Source: Fomes fomentarius
Taxonomy: Eukaryota > Basidiomycota > Agaricomycetes > Polyporales > Polyporaceae
Assembly: GCA_022606135.1 (NCBI GenBank)
Contig: JABYQN010000004.1
Coordinates: 2,666,001 to 2,730,000, forward strand
Length of the DNA stretch: 64,000 nt
Direction: 5' to 3'
Part shown: one piece after another, positions 43,319 to 54,947 of the stretch
How the letters are laid out: each line of letters starts with the position of its first letter
Numbering within the stretch: the stretch's first letter is position 1
Notes under the pieces: model-generated
Database searches by the model: none
The model's input: the letters and a program-made list of their open reading frames with translations, nothing else
What the model was told of the DNA's origin: nothing
Position numbers and translations under genes: made by a program

Positions 43319-44146
43319 CCGACAACCCAACTTCAACACCGGACTCAGGCTCGTACATACATACCTATACCACCATATCATCTTCTCTTCTCGTAGCTCA
43401 CACATCCGGTATCCCCTTGGCTCTATAGTGACACTCGGTTTGCCCATCTCAAGACACGATGACTCCATAATGTACCCTTCCATCATCCATCCATTATCCA
43501 CCCCAGTACCAATACACTTGACACGCTGACTTATTCACTCATACTTCCGTATTCGTCTCCACATCCCCGTATCTCTTGTCTCTTTCATCTACTTATCATC
43601 ATCATGATACCTCGCGCTCTCCGGTTCCGTCACTGTTCCTTACGACCTATCATGATCTCGTCCCATATCTCTCTGCTTCCTCTGCCAATGCTTGGATGTC
43701 TTGTCCAACCCGTTCACAATGAATACAATATAGTAAACATGTCTGGGCGCGGTCAGTACGGAAAGGGAGAGACGCTAGTTTTGCACACGATGGAACTTCT
43801 CCCTTCTACACTGCACCACGTGTGCTTGCGGGATGATCGTGACGCTCCTCCGTGCGAGCGAACTTGGTGTATTTCGTCGCAATTTACTCCCAAGCCTATC
43901 TTATCTCGCTGACATGGGTAATAGTATACTAGCGCAGCGAGGGTTCTTCCGTCCCGCCGCAACTGTATCATGTAGGGTTCGCCTGATGCAACGTGACCTT
44001 ATCTCCAAGGGCTCCGAGAAACGGACCCCCGAGGAGAAGATAAAGGCTGAGAGTAGGATCTGTGGGGCGTGTACTGCCCTTGCGCAAGCTTTGAATCTGA
44101 GGCCCCAGCGACTGGTGACATCTGAGATACAGATACACGACGAAAC
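43319..44146. other. intergenic; arrestin 3' flank and formamidase promoter
   Basis: Pyrimidine-rich, AT-richer sequence with ATC-rich tracts near 43370-43610. No gene is recognised. Confidence 0.5.
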
Positions 44147-46982
44147 ATGGCGACGAAGGCGAACTCTGTCCCTATTCCGACCGTCATCGAGGTGCGCCGG
44201 TGTCCTTTGGCTTCGCGTTGGGAGATTTGGCTTCTTAGCAGGATGGCTTCTGCGATTTCTTCGAGATAACAGGTGGATCCCTTCGTGTAAGTCCTCCCCA
44301 AATCGCTTCTTGTCTGGCGTCTTCGCGGGCAGCAGCTGAAGACGTTGCTCGTAGACCTGCGGACCAGCAGAAGGTACCTGGCATGTTCATGTGTTCGTGG
44401 CTTCCGCGTTCTGACTGAACCTCTCTCTCTTATCAGGGCATCCACAACCGCTGGCAGTACGTCACACACGTTGAGTTGTGTCCCGTAAACGCTGGGGCTT
44501 AACGTAGCCTGCCTTTTCAGTCCCGACATTCCCCCAGTCGCGACTGTGAAGCCTGGAGATGTGTGTGCTATCCCAGTTCACCTTGCTGCTCAGACAGCGG
44601 ATGCTAACTCGTGGTTCCAGGTGTTCAAGGTCCAGTGCGTGGGTGCGTAGTGTCTGGCTGAGAATAGACACCGTGAACATCACTTGAAGAGATCACCTGC
44701 TTTGCCGTTCGCAGATTGGACCGGCGCGCAGATTGGAAACAATGATTGTGAAGTTCCTCTCTCCTATATCCTCGTTGAGCCGAGACTCACCGCGACCGTG
44801 CAGGCAGCGACGACATCATGAACGTCGACCTCACCAAGATCCACAACCTCTCCGGACCAGTCGCGGTCGAGGGCGCGGAGCCCGGAGACTGTCTTGTGGT
44901 CGACATCCTCGATGGTTCGCTCTTTCTGTAACTAGTGACGTGAACCGTACTCAAGCGCCCATATGCGGTTTACAGTGACGCCGTTCGAGAAGATGCCTTG
45001 GGGGTACACTGTACGGCATACCTTCCAATGAACGATGTCTTCTGTGGGCACTGATATCCTGGTGTCAGGGCATCTTCGAGCTTGAGAACGGAGGCGGGTT
45101 GTTCGGTGCGCCCCACGTGTTATCTTCCATCTGGTTATAGCCATCCCTTCTGACGGCCACGTACAGCCACCAAGTTCAAGAGCCGCGCAGCAAAGGCCAT
45201 CTGGGACTTCAAGGGTGCGCTTCTCTTCCTTCCACCAAGCCATTACTCCACGAGCTCGCCTCTCATCTCCTCGCTCCTCAGGTGTCTACGCGACATCGCG
45301 CCACATCCCCGGCGTGAAGTTCGCCGGGGTGTCTCACCCTGGCCTCATCGGCACCGCGCCTTCGACGGAGCTGCTCGCGACGTGGAACAAGCGCGAGGGC
45401 GAACTCATTGCGGAGCACCCCGGCGCTGTGCCTCCGGTTGCGTTCCCGCCGGAGGTCCAGGGCGCGTATGTCGGCCAGGAGTTGCCGGCCGAGGTGAGGA
45501 GGAAGATCGCTGAGGAGGGCGCGAGGACTATCCCCGGGCGCGAGCATGGTGGTAATTGCGACGTGAGTCTGTCCTGCTTCAGCAATGCCCGGACTGGTCG
45601 CTGAGCGTTAGTTATGGTTATGGGTGATATTTAGATCAAGAACCTGTCCAAGTGCGTTGTGCGGCATCATGCACCAGGTGTAGGTCACCGTGCGGTCTGA
45701 CATAGTTTCTACCCGTCGTCTAGGGGTTCGCGGTGCTACTTCCCGGTCTTCGTCAAGGGTGCAAACCTGTCTGTGGGTGACTTGCACTTCTCGCAGGGCG
45801 ATGTGAGCTTGCCATCTTCCCCACCCGTGTTCGCTTGGTCTAACATAGCTCCAGGGAGAGGTACGGATACGCGCGGGCTCTGTTCGCTCTTCGATGTCTC
45901 TGCTGACCATGATGAATCCCGCGTCGCGAAGATATCGTTCTGCGGAGCGATCGAGATGGTGAGCGACGGTCGACTCGGCTTGTGAGACGTGCCACATACT
46001 GACTGAGAGGGCGAGATAGGCCGGCATCATCACGTTCAGCTGCAGCATCATCAAGAACGGCGTGGAGAAGTTCGCGCTCAAGCAGCCAATCTTCCTGGTA
46101 TGTCCAGAAAGTGCACGCTTCGTAGATATATCACTCACTGTTTGTTATAGCCCTCCCCTGTGGACCCGCTTTACTCGGCGAAGGTATGCTTCGGTAGAGC
46201 TGAAGAGGATAACGCATGTGCTTACCATCCTGCTACAGATCATTTTCGAGGGGATCAGCGTTGACTACCGTAAGCCCACCACCCTCGTCCCTTGAATAGA
46301 ATGGAACCGATGCTCATGTGGTGACTGATACCCCAGACGGCGACGGTGCTCAATACAATATGGACGCGTGCGTATACTTTCACGAGCACACAATCTCGAG
46401 CACGTGTTTCACCTTGCTGCAGAACTGTCGCATACAAGCAAGCAGCGCTCAACGCTATTGCCTACCTCATGAAGGTAAGATGTTCCATAGATGGCTAAAC
46501 TTGGATTTACGTTGCTGTTGCTAACGCTCTGCCTATACTAGCTTGGATATAGTGAGTCATTGCGTTGCCCGAATAGTATCTACGTGCTAATCGCACTACG
46601 CATGCAGCTCGTCAACAGGCTTGTGAGTAGTCACGCGAAACGCTTGGACTTTGGTCCTGAATTAATTCTCGAACAGATTTGCTACTCTCTGCCGCGCCAG
46701 TGGAGAGCCATGTTGGCGCTATAGTGGTGCGTCGTCTGCGCTGCGTTTCCACCGCGCGCGCCTGCCACTCATATGAATGATACTAGGACTCGCCGAACGC
46801 TTGCGTCACTCTCGCCCTTCCCATCGGCATCTTCGAAGACGTACGTCATGAAAGTACTTGCACTCGTAGTACATAAGCTGACTATCATTGACCACCAGGA
46901 CATTATGCCGCGGGACGAAGGACTCACGTTCAAAGCACGGGGACAGTGCGCGATCCGCAGCGACGGTCTTGTCGATTCGTAG
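44147..46982 (+). CDS. formamidase (FmdA/AmdA acetamidase family)
   Basis: This enzyme releases ammonia from formamide or short amides, an intracellular nitrogen-scavenging step. The start M-A-T-K-A-N-S-V-P-I-P-T-V-I-E opens the first of many small exons. Family blocks appear in order: H-N-R-W-H-P-D-I-P-P-V-A-T-V-K-P-G-D-V (exon joint near 44460/44521), D-W-T-G-A-Q-I-G-N-N-D, N-V-D-L-T-K-I-H-N-L-S-G-P-V, P-G-D-C-L-V-V-D-I-L-D, and S-R-H-I-P-G-V-K-F-A-G-V-S-H-P-G-L-I-G-T-A-P-S. Then come E-H-G-G-N-C-D, F-V-K-G-A-N-L-S-V-G-D-L-H-F-S-Q-G-D, F-E-G-I-S-V-D-Y, and A-A-L-N-A-I-A-Y-L-M-K-L-G-Y. The C terminus I-M-P-R-D-E-G-L-T-F ends at 46982. The number of introns (more than ten) is high, and not every border is certain. 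Confidence 0.85.
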
Positions 46983-47622
46983 GGGCCTCGTAGCGATGAA
47001 ATCGATCAAGAAGTGTAAGATACACGGATGGATTGGACTTGAATTTGACCCCCCTTTGTGTACCTGTATCGTATGAGCTTGTTTTGTCCAGTATACTACT
47101 CGATCCCAGAAGCTTGGCACTCATTTGTCCGATGTCTGCAAGTGCTGCAAGACCCACGTTACTGTACTTGCCAATAACTTTGAAGAAAGGATCGACCATT
47201 GAGACTACTATGTCGTGCATTATGTAAGCCAGATGATGGGGGTAGAGCATGTGAAACGGACGGCCAATCCCCCGGCGCTCCGGTGACTACTTGGAGAGTC
47301 AGACGATGTTGAATCTCTTGGCAGGCTACTGCCGTTGTCATGTCAGGCTCAGCTGAACTTTCCTACCACCAACTTTCCGGGTTCCAACCGTCTGCTAGTA
47401 CTGAAGTACATCAGTCTGTTGGTAAATGCAAGCTACATAACATAGCCCGGATGCTTTCGGATGCTGACAACGGCGCCCACATGTCACTTGGCGGGAGCAG
47501 TCCGTGACGGACGTCACAATTCAATACAAATGATGCCGGTGACCGCAGTACTAGTGACCTGTACAGAGAACACCCGGAGAGCACACACCCGCGACGCACA
47601 GAAGTGCCTGGTTCGATTGCGT
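46983..47622. other. intergenic, nothing recognised
   Basis: This separates the formamidase and aldehyde dehydrogenase genes. No open frame carries a motif. Confidence 0.5.
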
Positions 47623-47632
47623 GTATATATAT
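47623..47632 (+). promoter_or_regulatory. TATA-like box of the aldehyde dehydrogenase gene
   Basis: The sequence TATATATATA lies about 58 nt upstream of the ATG at 47690, an ordinary fungal core-promoter arrangement. This is inferred from sequence only. Confidence 0.4.
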
Positions 47633-47689
47633 ACCATGCCGTCCTCATCCAACAACCTCAACTCCTACCGTAGGCCATAACTTGCTACG

Positions 47690-50618
47690 ATGGCCGCTCT
47701 TGTCTACACCTCGCTTGACGACATCTCAAAGGCAAGTACTAGTGTCGATGTACCCGGTGGTGGTCCAGGTTGCAGCTGTGGATTGCACGAACAGCCAATG
47801 CGGCCGCATCGTGGTCGAGGAATATCGCGGGAATGCGTGACATTCTGTCTGCCCCACCACCCTCGATGCGCGCAGTTATTGAAGTGGTGCCCACGCCATG
47901 GTTCTGACCGGACGTCTCTGATGATATCATTCTTCCTCGGCGCTCCTTGGCTGCAAAGTCGCAGGCAAAGAAACATCTCTACGGAATAGGGAACGAACCC
48001 GCTCCAGCTTCTAACCTCCACTTTCCCGTCCGCAGATTCATGCAAAGGCACGCGAAGCATTCGCCTCCGGCCGCACCCAGTCCATCGAGTTCCGCAAGGC
48101 GCAAATCGCCCAAATTGGGTACCTCCTCAAGGACAACGAGCAGCAGTTCAAGGATGCACTGAAGAGCGACCTCGGCCGTCCCTACCAGGAGACTGAGCTG
48201 TGCGTCTCCTCTCCTCTCTCTTTCCCCTGGCCCGCCTCATAGTATCGCTGAATACTAACTGCATCTGGTTTGGGCCCATAGGTTGGACTTCGGACCAGTG
48301 CTAAGTGAAGTCCGAGACGCATACAGCAAGGTCGACAAGTGGACGAAGCCGGAAGGGGTCGGTTTCAGCATGAACTGGTCCCCCATGAGCCCGAAACTCG
48401 TCGCAGAGCCCAAGGGTGTCATCCTCATCATCGCCCCGTTCAACCTGCCGGCGTTCCTCCTGCTGAGCCCTCTGGTGCGCTCAAACACGGACATTTACAA
48501 CATATGAGGATGTCGGCTAACTGACGATTGCGCCCTGCTATAGGTCAGCGCGATCGCGGCTGGAAACGGCGCGGTCTTGAAGCCGTCGGAGCAGACTCCG
48601 GCGTTTAGCCAGCTTCTGGCGGAGTTGCTGCCAAAATACCTCGACCCGGAGCTGTATGGCGTCATCAATGGCGGTATACCCGAGACGACAAAGGTACGTA
48701 ATCAATCGTGTTCCCCTCTCGATTTCGCACATGTTGATGTTTCGTAGATTCTCGAGCTTCAGTGGGATCACAGTACGTGGTCGAGTGCAGATTCACATAT
48801 TCTCCAGATACTGATATGCTGCGTGTCCTGCACCCTTGAAGTTCTCTACACCGGTGAGTGGCAATGCCCACCTTGGGCGTGCTTATATGCGCATTCGCAT
48901 CGCTCATGTGGCCTGCACTAGGTAATGGCCGCGTTGGACGGGTCGTAGCAGCAGCCGCTGCGAAGCACCTGACCCCGATTACGCTAGAGGTAGGCACCGG
49001 AACTCTACTCAAAACTATCTCACCGTGCACGCATGCTGACGCACTACTTCGTCTGTTAGCTTGGGGGTGCGTGCATTGCTGTTCTCACGACCAGCACACC
49101 AGTAAACAGGGGATGTAGGAAAGAATCCGGTCGTCATCGACCCCAGGGTCGACGTCAAACTCGCTGCGAGGCGCATCCTCTGGGGCCGTTTCTCCAATGC
49201 AGGCCAGGTGCGCCGTACTTGCGTCTGGGCGGATTCATGCCTCCTCTGACGGGAGCGTCTCTCGTAGATCTGCCTGGCCCCGGAGTACGTGCTCGTGCCC
49301 GCACACTTCCAGGACACGCTCGTCGAGGCTTTCAAAGAAGCGTGAGTGACGGCTACCTGCAAGGCATAGAGCCTGGGCTGCCAGTGATCCTGACGTGCAT
49401 CCGTGCAGGTACGCGTCCTTCTACCCCGATGGCCCCGAGAAGTCGGAGTCGTTCTCGCGGATCGTGACGACGGCGCACACGGCGCGTATCAAGAAGCTCA
49501 TTGACGAGACCAAGGGCACGATCTTCCTCGGCGGGAAGGCGGACGTCGGGACGCGGTACATCGCGCCGACGGTGGTGCGGGATGTCAAGGGGGATGATTC
49601 GTTGTTGAGCGAGTGCGTCTCTCCTTTCTTCTGGGGGATCCCGTAGTAGAGGGGGGGAGGTGTGGGTGGATGCTAACTCTTGGACGATGGATGGTAGGGA
49701 AATCTTTGGGCCTGTGCTGCCGATCGTGCCTGTGAAGGATGTCGACGAGGCTATTGCTTTGATCAGGGCGAGGTGGGTCATCTAGCTCTCCCTTGTCTTG
49801 CGTCGTACTGACTCTTGGGATGCACAAGGGAATACCCACTCGCCGTGTACGTCTTCTCACATGACCCCGAGTTCGAGAAAAAGGGTGCGTAGTACGGTTC
49901 TCTACCTGAACATCACCATTTGACAGGTGTCCGGATGTAGTCTTCCGCAATACAAAGAGCGGCGCGGCCGTGACCAACGAGGTTGTGATCAGCGCTGGAG
50001 GTCCGTGGTCACCCCAATCCCTTTCTTGTCTCAATGGAAACCTAAGTCCTCCTTCACACAGTCACTGGCCTGCCCGTTGGTGGGATTGGTCCCAGCGGAT
50101 GTAAGCTCGTAGCACCCTCCCATCGTAGAGCTTCACTGACGTGACCATGCCGCGGCCGTCGCCTCCCTCTCAGACGGATACTACACCGGCAAGCACGCTT
50201 TTGAACAGTTCTCGCACCACCGCGTGTCGCTCAAGAACCCCAGCTGGTGGGTTTTTTCTCGCTTCCGTCTCTTGACCCACTCACACAATGTCCCGTGCGA
50301 TCGTAGGGTGGACAAGGTTGCGTTCGGGTTCCGCTACCCGCCATATAAGGTGCGTTCGCCTCTTCTATCTCTATCCTGCGTCCCTCATCCTCCTGTTATT
50401 ACTCATCAACTGACGTTGATACCGATGTGCTTGTTCTGCAGCCGGACTACAAGAAGCACCTGCGCGCCATCAACGGGTCGCTGCCCCCTCGCCCGGGGAA
50501 AACCGGAGTGGTGAGCGGCGCGGCGAAGAGGTGGGCGTTCTGGCTTCTGTTCGCACTCGTGGGTGCGTCGTCGGTCGTGCTGACGCGCGGGAGGGGCCAG
50601 TTGAAGCTGAAGACGTGA
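47690..50618 (+). CDS. membrane-anchored fatty-aldehyde dehydrogenase (ALDH3 class)
   Basis: This predicts an NAD(P)+-dependent enzyme oxidising long-chain aldehydes to acids, like yeast Hfd1 or human ALDH3A2. ALDH3 blocks appear in order: A-P-F-N-L-P at the cofactor site, [23 protein letters not shown], the general-base motif L-E-L-G-G-K-N-P, the catalytic Cys in [18 protein letters not shown], and [19 protein letters not shown]-terminal helix [17 protein letters not shown] followed by basic residues is a tail anchor to the ER, lipid droplet or mitochondrial surface. Intron 1 (47732-48035, 304 nt) uses a GC donor. Microexons of 25, 12 and 7 nt occur at 48748-48772, 48842-48853 and 49060-49066. 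Confidence 0.9.
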
Positions 50619-51173
50619 GCTTGGCCCGTGCTGCCCCACACCCTGTGCGTGAACGCGAACGTGAATCCGGATTTTACTGGGGTCTGCGGATCGTGTACAC
50701 TGTAGTTTGGTTGGCTGAGGTTATCGCACGCGGTGAACATTACTTTTACTTACTTCCGGAGTCCTGTGCTTGCATCCTTGCTACATACCTTTGTTTACGG
50801 TACGATAGATTTGCGTCTATTGGATGTATGTTGACTTTCTTACCCTCCTCTCATGACTAAGTTCCTTCATAAACGCCCCTCCTCGGATGTTGGTGTTCCG
50901 GCGCGCGTTAACAAGGACCGTCGGTTGTCGCCATGGAGAACCGGGCCCGACGTAAATGGATGAGCCAGAAAAGGCAAGTGTATATGATGAGAGAGGTCGC
51001 AAGGGGTTGCAGCCGGCGAGAACAGAAGCTGAGAATGTTCCGCCAGGGGGACCTGCCGTTCGCCTCGCCCTCACACACACCACATATGGCCGCATCATGG
51101 GCGTGGGGGCATGCCGCATCATCCATATGCATGCGAATGGCGCAACGCGCGGCAAGTAAAAGTATTTCGTGCG
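50619..51173. other. intergenic, nothing recognised
   Basis: This is the 3' flank of the aldehyde dehydrogenase gene and the distal upstream region of the secreted-protein gene. No coding motif is seen. Confidence 0.5.
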
Positions 51174-51180
51174 TATATAA
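51174..51180 (+). promoter_or_regulatory. TATA box of the small secreted protein gene
   Basis: TATATAA sits 267 nt upstream of the ATG at 51447, followed by a long CT-rich tract (51215-51430, with CTTCC and CCCTCC runs). A strong TATA plus a pyrimidine-rich leader is typical of highly expressed basidiomycete genes. Expression level itself is not visible. Confidence 0.55.
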
Positions 51181-51446
51181 GACCCCTCGCGGTGAGCGAT
51201 GGGACCCTCACTCTTTTCTCTCCTCCACTTTCCTTCCTTCCTTCCCTCCCCACCCCCCTCGTGGTCCGGTCTCGAAGGCCCTCTTTCCCTTCCCTTCTGC
51301 TCACGCAGCTAGTCTGTCTCTGTTGTTTCTCCTGCAGCAACTCCACAGCTAGTCTGTGTCTGTGTCCTCCTCCTTCCCTATCCTCGGTTCTTCATTCTAC
51401 CAACGCACACACCGTCTCCCATTTTTTCTTCTGACACCAAGACAAC

Positions 51447-52888
51447 ATGGTCAGAATCGCCTCTGTCTTCTCTCTCGCCCTCGCGGGCTTCGCTGCCGCG
51501 GCCCCGCTCCGCATCAACAGGCGTGCGTTCCAGCAGCTCGAGTACGTCCCCCCCCCTCCCTCACCCTCCTATTGCCAGTCAATCGGCACATCAGTAACCT
51601 GTTAACTAACCGACCCGAACCCGACCCGAACCCGCAGCTACGCGGACTTCCAGATCTCCGACGGAGTGGCGGGCAACGCGGCCGCCGAGGCCAACGCCGT
51701 GTTCGTCGACCCCTTCAAGGGCGTCGACCTCGCCACGCTCGACAAGGCCACGCTCGACGCCGTGAAGACGATGCGCGAGGCGGCCGAGGACGCCGAGACG
51801 TCGCTCTTCAACCCCCAGATCGACGCGGCGACCGACGACGCGGCCGCGGACGCGCTCCAGGCCGGCAAGATCAAGAACAAGGTCCTCAAGCTCACCGGCG
51901 AGGTCCAGGCGCTGAACATCCAGGTCCGTATCCGTTTCCGTTTCCCCTTTGTACTCGCAGAGGGCAGTGTGGACTGAACTGAACTGAACTGGACTGGGCG
52001 TTGGCATTTTGCAGATTGCGCAGACCAAGGCCGCGGGCAAGGACACGGCGAGCCTCGAGTCCAAGGTGGCCGCGGAGCAGAAGAAGCTCACGAAGAACAT
52101 CCAGCTTGACACCGCGGCCAAGGGCCAGCCGTCGCAGGGCGTCACTGGCGGTGCTGCAGCGACCGGCACGAACGAGGCTGCTGCGTCGGACGACGCCGCC
52201 GCTTCGTCTGGCTCGAACGACACTGCTGCTGCATCTGGCTCGAACGACACCGCTGCTGCTTCATCCGGCTCTGACAACGCTGCCGCTTCATCCGGCTCCG
52301 CTGACGGCTCGTCCTTCTCCTTCGCTGTTCAGGAGTGAGTCACCACCATGTTCAATGTTCGTATGAGACGGTGCTGACGCCCTGGAATCGTGCCATAGCT
52401 ACGCCGCCTTCCAGATCTCCGACGGCGTCGCGGGCAGCGCAGACAAGGAGGCGAACGCAGTCTTCGTCGACCCCTTCGCGGGCATCGACCTCGCCACGCT
52501 CGACGCCTCGGTCGCGAAGAACCTCGAGACGATGCGCCAGGCCGCCGAGGCTGCCGAGACCGACGAGTTCAACCCCGCGATCGACGCTGCGTCCGGCGCC
52601 GCCGCCGACGCGCTCCAGAACGGCAAGATCAAGAACAAGGTCTTGAAGCTCACGGGCGAGGTGCAGGTGCTGAAGATCAAGCTCGCTAAGGCCCAAGCCA
52701 GCGGCGACGATACGTCTGACATTGAGGACAAGATTACCGAGGAGCAGTGCGTATTCCCCTCTTGACTGGAGATTCGCATGGCGGACGGTGGACTGATGAC
52801 GGATGTGTGTTTGCGCAGGACCAAGCTTACGAAGAACATCCAGACCGACAAGGCCAACGCCGGCGCCGCCTCCAAGGGTGTTGCGTAA
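51447..52888 (+). CDS. basidiomycete small secreted protein with duplicated domain
   Basis: Five exons (51447-51541, 51638-51923, 52015-52334, 52399-52746, 52819-52888) encode 372 aa. The N terminus V-F-S-L-A-L-A-G-F-A-A-A-A-P-L-R is a signal peptide. Two copies of a module follow. Each starts Y-A-[DA]-F-Q-I-S-D-G-V-A-G, continues through E-A-N-A-V-F-V-D-P-F, E-T-x-x-F-N-P and G-K-I-K-N-K-V-L-K-L-T-G-E-V-Q, and ends K-L-T-K-N-I-Q. A low-complexity linker with repeated S-G-S-N-D-T-A-A-A units joins them. Relatives with one module are common secreted proteins of Agaricomycetes, without known function. Each module begins directly after a phase-2 intron at its Y-A codon, which suggests duplication of whole exons. 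The helical Lys/Glu-rich modules may form coiled coils. Introns 1 and 2 hold short tandem repeats (CCGAAC-like, GAACT). Confidence 0.82.
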
Positions 52889-53183
52889 AGCGTCCGAATC
52901 GCGTCTCCCCGCTCCGATGTTCTCGGTTCCCATATAAGCTCTAGCTGTGACCCCCCCGTTGCACATCCCCCCTTTGTTTGCTGCAAAGAAACACGTTGTA
53001 CCGTTAGCTCCCTTCGTTTTTGCAATATCACTGGATACGGAGAGAAAACACGTAAACACACCGTCACGGTGCAACGTTGTGTAATGCGTGATCATACTCA
53101 TAGCGGCCCGGGTGGGTTCTGTATGACTGGTGCCGTCAATTGCCAATGGATGAAAATGCGATGTGTGTGCCCGCAGCCAGACG

Positions 53184-53663
53184 TCAAATGGTGAGCGGGT
53201 TGAAGGGACCCTCAAAGAAGTTGATGGGCTTGATGAATGTGAGAACAATGCGGGGGCACGTCATCTGTGAGATGGACTAGAGGATGTTTCGGGTGTTGCG
53301 AAGGAAACGGCCCGGGCGGAGGGGCATGTCAATTATACAGACATGAGGAAGGATGGAAGTTGCAACTACACGGAGGACCTGGTGACTGACCTGCCGTCTG
53401 TCAAGATTAACCTTGCCTGTAGGGTATGCAGCGGCAATTATCACTTCTCTGTCGACCTCATTGATGGTCCATGGGAGATTTAGAACGGCGAGTTCGTGCG
53501 CACGCACTGTTACGGGATATTCGAGGTGATATACGATACCCAAAGCAACACACGATACAATACTAGGGAGGAGCTGGAGGGGCAGGGGTACCGGTAATCC
53601 GAAGGTCCGCAGATGCGCATACATGGAGAAGCAACAATGTCCAACAACTGCTACATTGGCCAA
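53184..53663 (-). CDS. possible small gene, unassigned
   Basis: A minus-strand frame (from about 53663 to 53391) reads L-N-L-P-W-T-I-N-E-V-D-R-E-V-I-I-A-A-A. It could splice at 53390 (GTCAGT) to a final exon 53264-53184 that reads P-R-I-V-L-T-F-I-K-P-I-N-F-F-E-G-P-F-N-P and stops. The amino-acid character and splice signals look gene-like, but no family is recognised. Alternatively these are 3' exons of the membrane-protein gene at 53726-54522. Treat as tentative. Confidence 0.3.
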
Positions 53664-53725
53664 GGTTCAGCATGAGCTTCGGGAGCATATGGCAACAACG
53701 TACGCACGCACCTTCGGAGTCGTGC

Positions 53726-54522
53726 TCACCGGATCGTCGGCTGGGCACCCCGCAGACGTACGCGGCCGTCCTTGAGCTGCTCGGTGATGACAGGGCTCGC
53801 AGCAGGCCTGAATTTGTAGTCCTTCGAGTACCTGTTCCGTGCCAATGTCCCGTCCATTCCGTAAGTATAGTGCGTGCGACACAACCCATCGCAGCCCCAC
53901 GCATCATCCCCCAACGCAGTCCACACATCACACACATCCAATCCAATACAATCCCATCAGAGTCCCGGCGACCTGCACGTTCAGCCTCCCTGCCCTCCTC
54001 GAGCAATCGAGCCAAAAACCACTCGTACCTAGTAGCATGCACGACCTTTGCCTCCTCCGCGCCGTAATCGAGCGCGTTCAGGCGCAGCTTGAGCCCGGCC
54101 CAGAGCAGGATGAAGAGGAAGACGATGAGCGCGAGCCGCTTCCACGGCGACGGCGTCGGGGGGTTGAACCGCGGGTCCTGGGCGAGCCTCCGGTGGAGCT
54201 CCCGCACGTCGCTCGTGGGCTCTTGCCGGACGGGCACTCTGCGCTTCTCGGCGGCCTCGTCGGTCGTCGGGAGGCGGTCGTATTTGTAGTCGGTCGGCAT
54301 CGAGTCAGGGGTGATGGTGAACGAGTGGTGGGTTGCGCGAGTGGCAGAGGGGGAGAGGTCGGGATTAGTGGGCGAGCGAGCGAGGTGGTTTGGTAGCAAG
54401 AACGGCGAGTGGGCGGGGGTGCGCTCGGACGAGTTTAGACTTCGGGCTCTCCCACGAACGGCGCTCTCCGACACAGCCGGGGCTTCCTCTTCCGTCGCGT
54501 TGTTGTGTTTTGTCGTCGCCAT
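53726..54522 (-). CDS. single-pass membrane protein, function unknown
   Basis: Two exons (54522-54029, 53831-53726) encode 199 aa. ATG 54522 is preferred over an upstream in-frame ATG because the added residues have no character. The N-terminal half is hydrophilic, rich in Ser, Thr and Arg, and ends in R-R-L-A-Q-D-P-R-F-N-P-P-T-P-S-P-W. A single helix follows (K-R-L-A-L-I-V-F-L-F-I-L-L-W-A-G-L-K), then a short luminal or matrix tail Y-S-K-D-Y-K-F-R-P-A-A-S-P-V-I and D-G-R-V-R-L-R-G-A. There is no signal peptide, so a type II orientation is likely. The Y-K-F-R-P-A-A-S-P tail looks conserved, but I cannot name the family. Confidence 0.65.
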
Positions 54523-54947
54523 ATGTTTGTTTTCGTTTGCGACAGAGCCGCAAGTCTGCACAACTTCCAGCGCCACACACCGCACGAAAGAACGTTGAGA
54601 TGGAGTGCTATCCATTTATCTCCATTTCTGAGTCCAATCTAAGCATGCATCGGACGTGAACATTCTGCTAGACCTCACACATCGCTCACTATGCGACCAG
54701 CGTCGAACCCCTGGAGTATAACAGTACGACTCGCATACTGCCTCTGAGGAGCAAATTCAATTATGTTTGCCACTGGTGAGGCTACTCAGAAGTTGAAAGA
54801 ACCGTCAAACACCCACCAATCGAGCGTAGCACTGTAACCTGCGCGTTCGCAACTAACTACACATGTGCCGGGCCTTCCCGTCCAGGCCACTGCATGTCTA
54901 CTCGCATGTATTTATCACGAACACGCCGTTAAGTACACCATGTATCA
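54523..54947. other. intergenic, nothing recognised
   Basis: This lies between the start of the membrane-protein gene and the stop of the large EF-hand/ZZ gene. No coding motif is seen. Confidence 0.5.

Noticed and set aside
43604..43912. 102-codon plus-strand frame upstream of the formamidase gene
   Set aside because: Amino-acid composition looks random, no motif, and it lies in a pyrimidine-rich flank.
51606..52277. 223-codon minus-strand open frame
   Set aside because: Antisense shadow of the small secreted protein gene, crossing its introns; no signal or domain.
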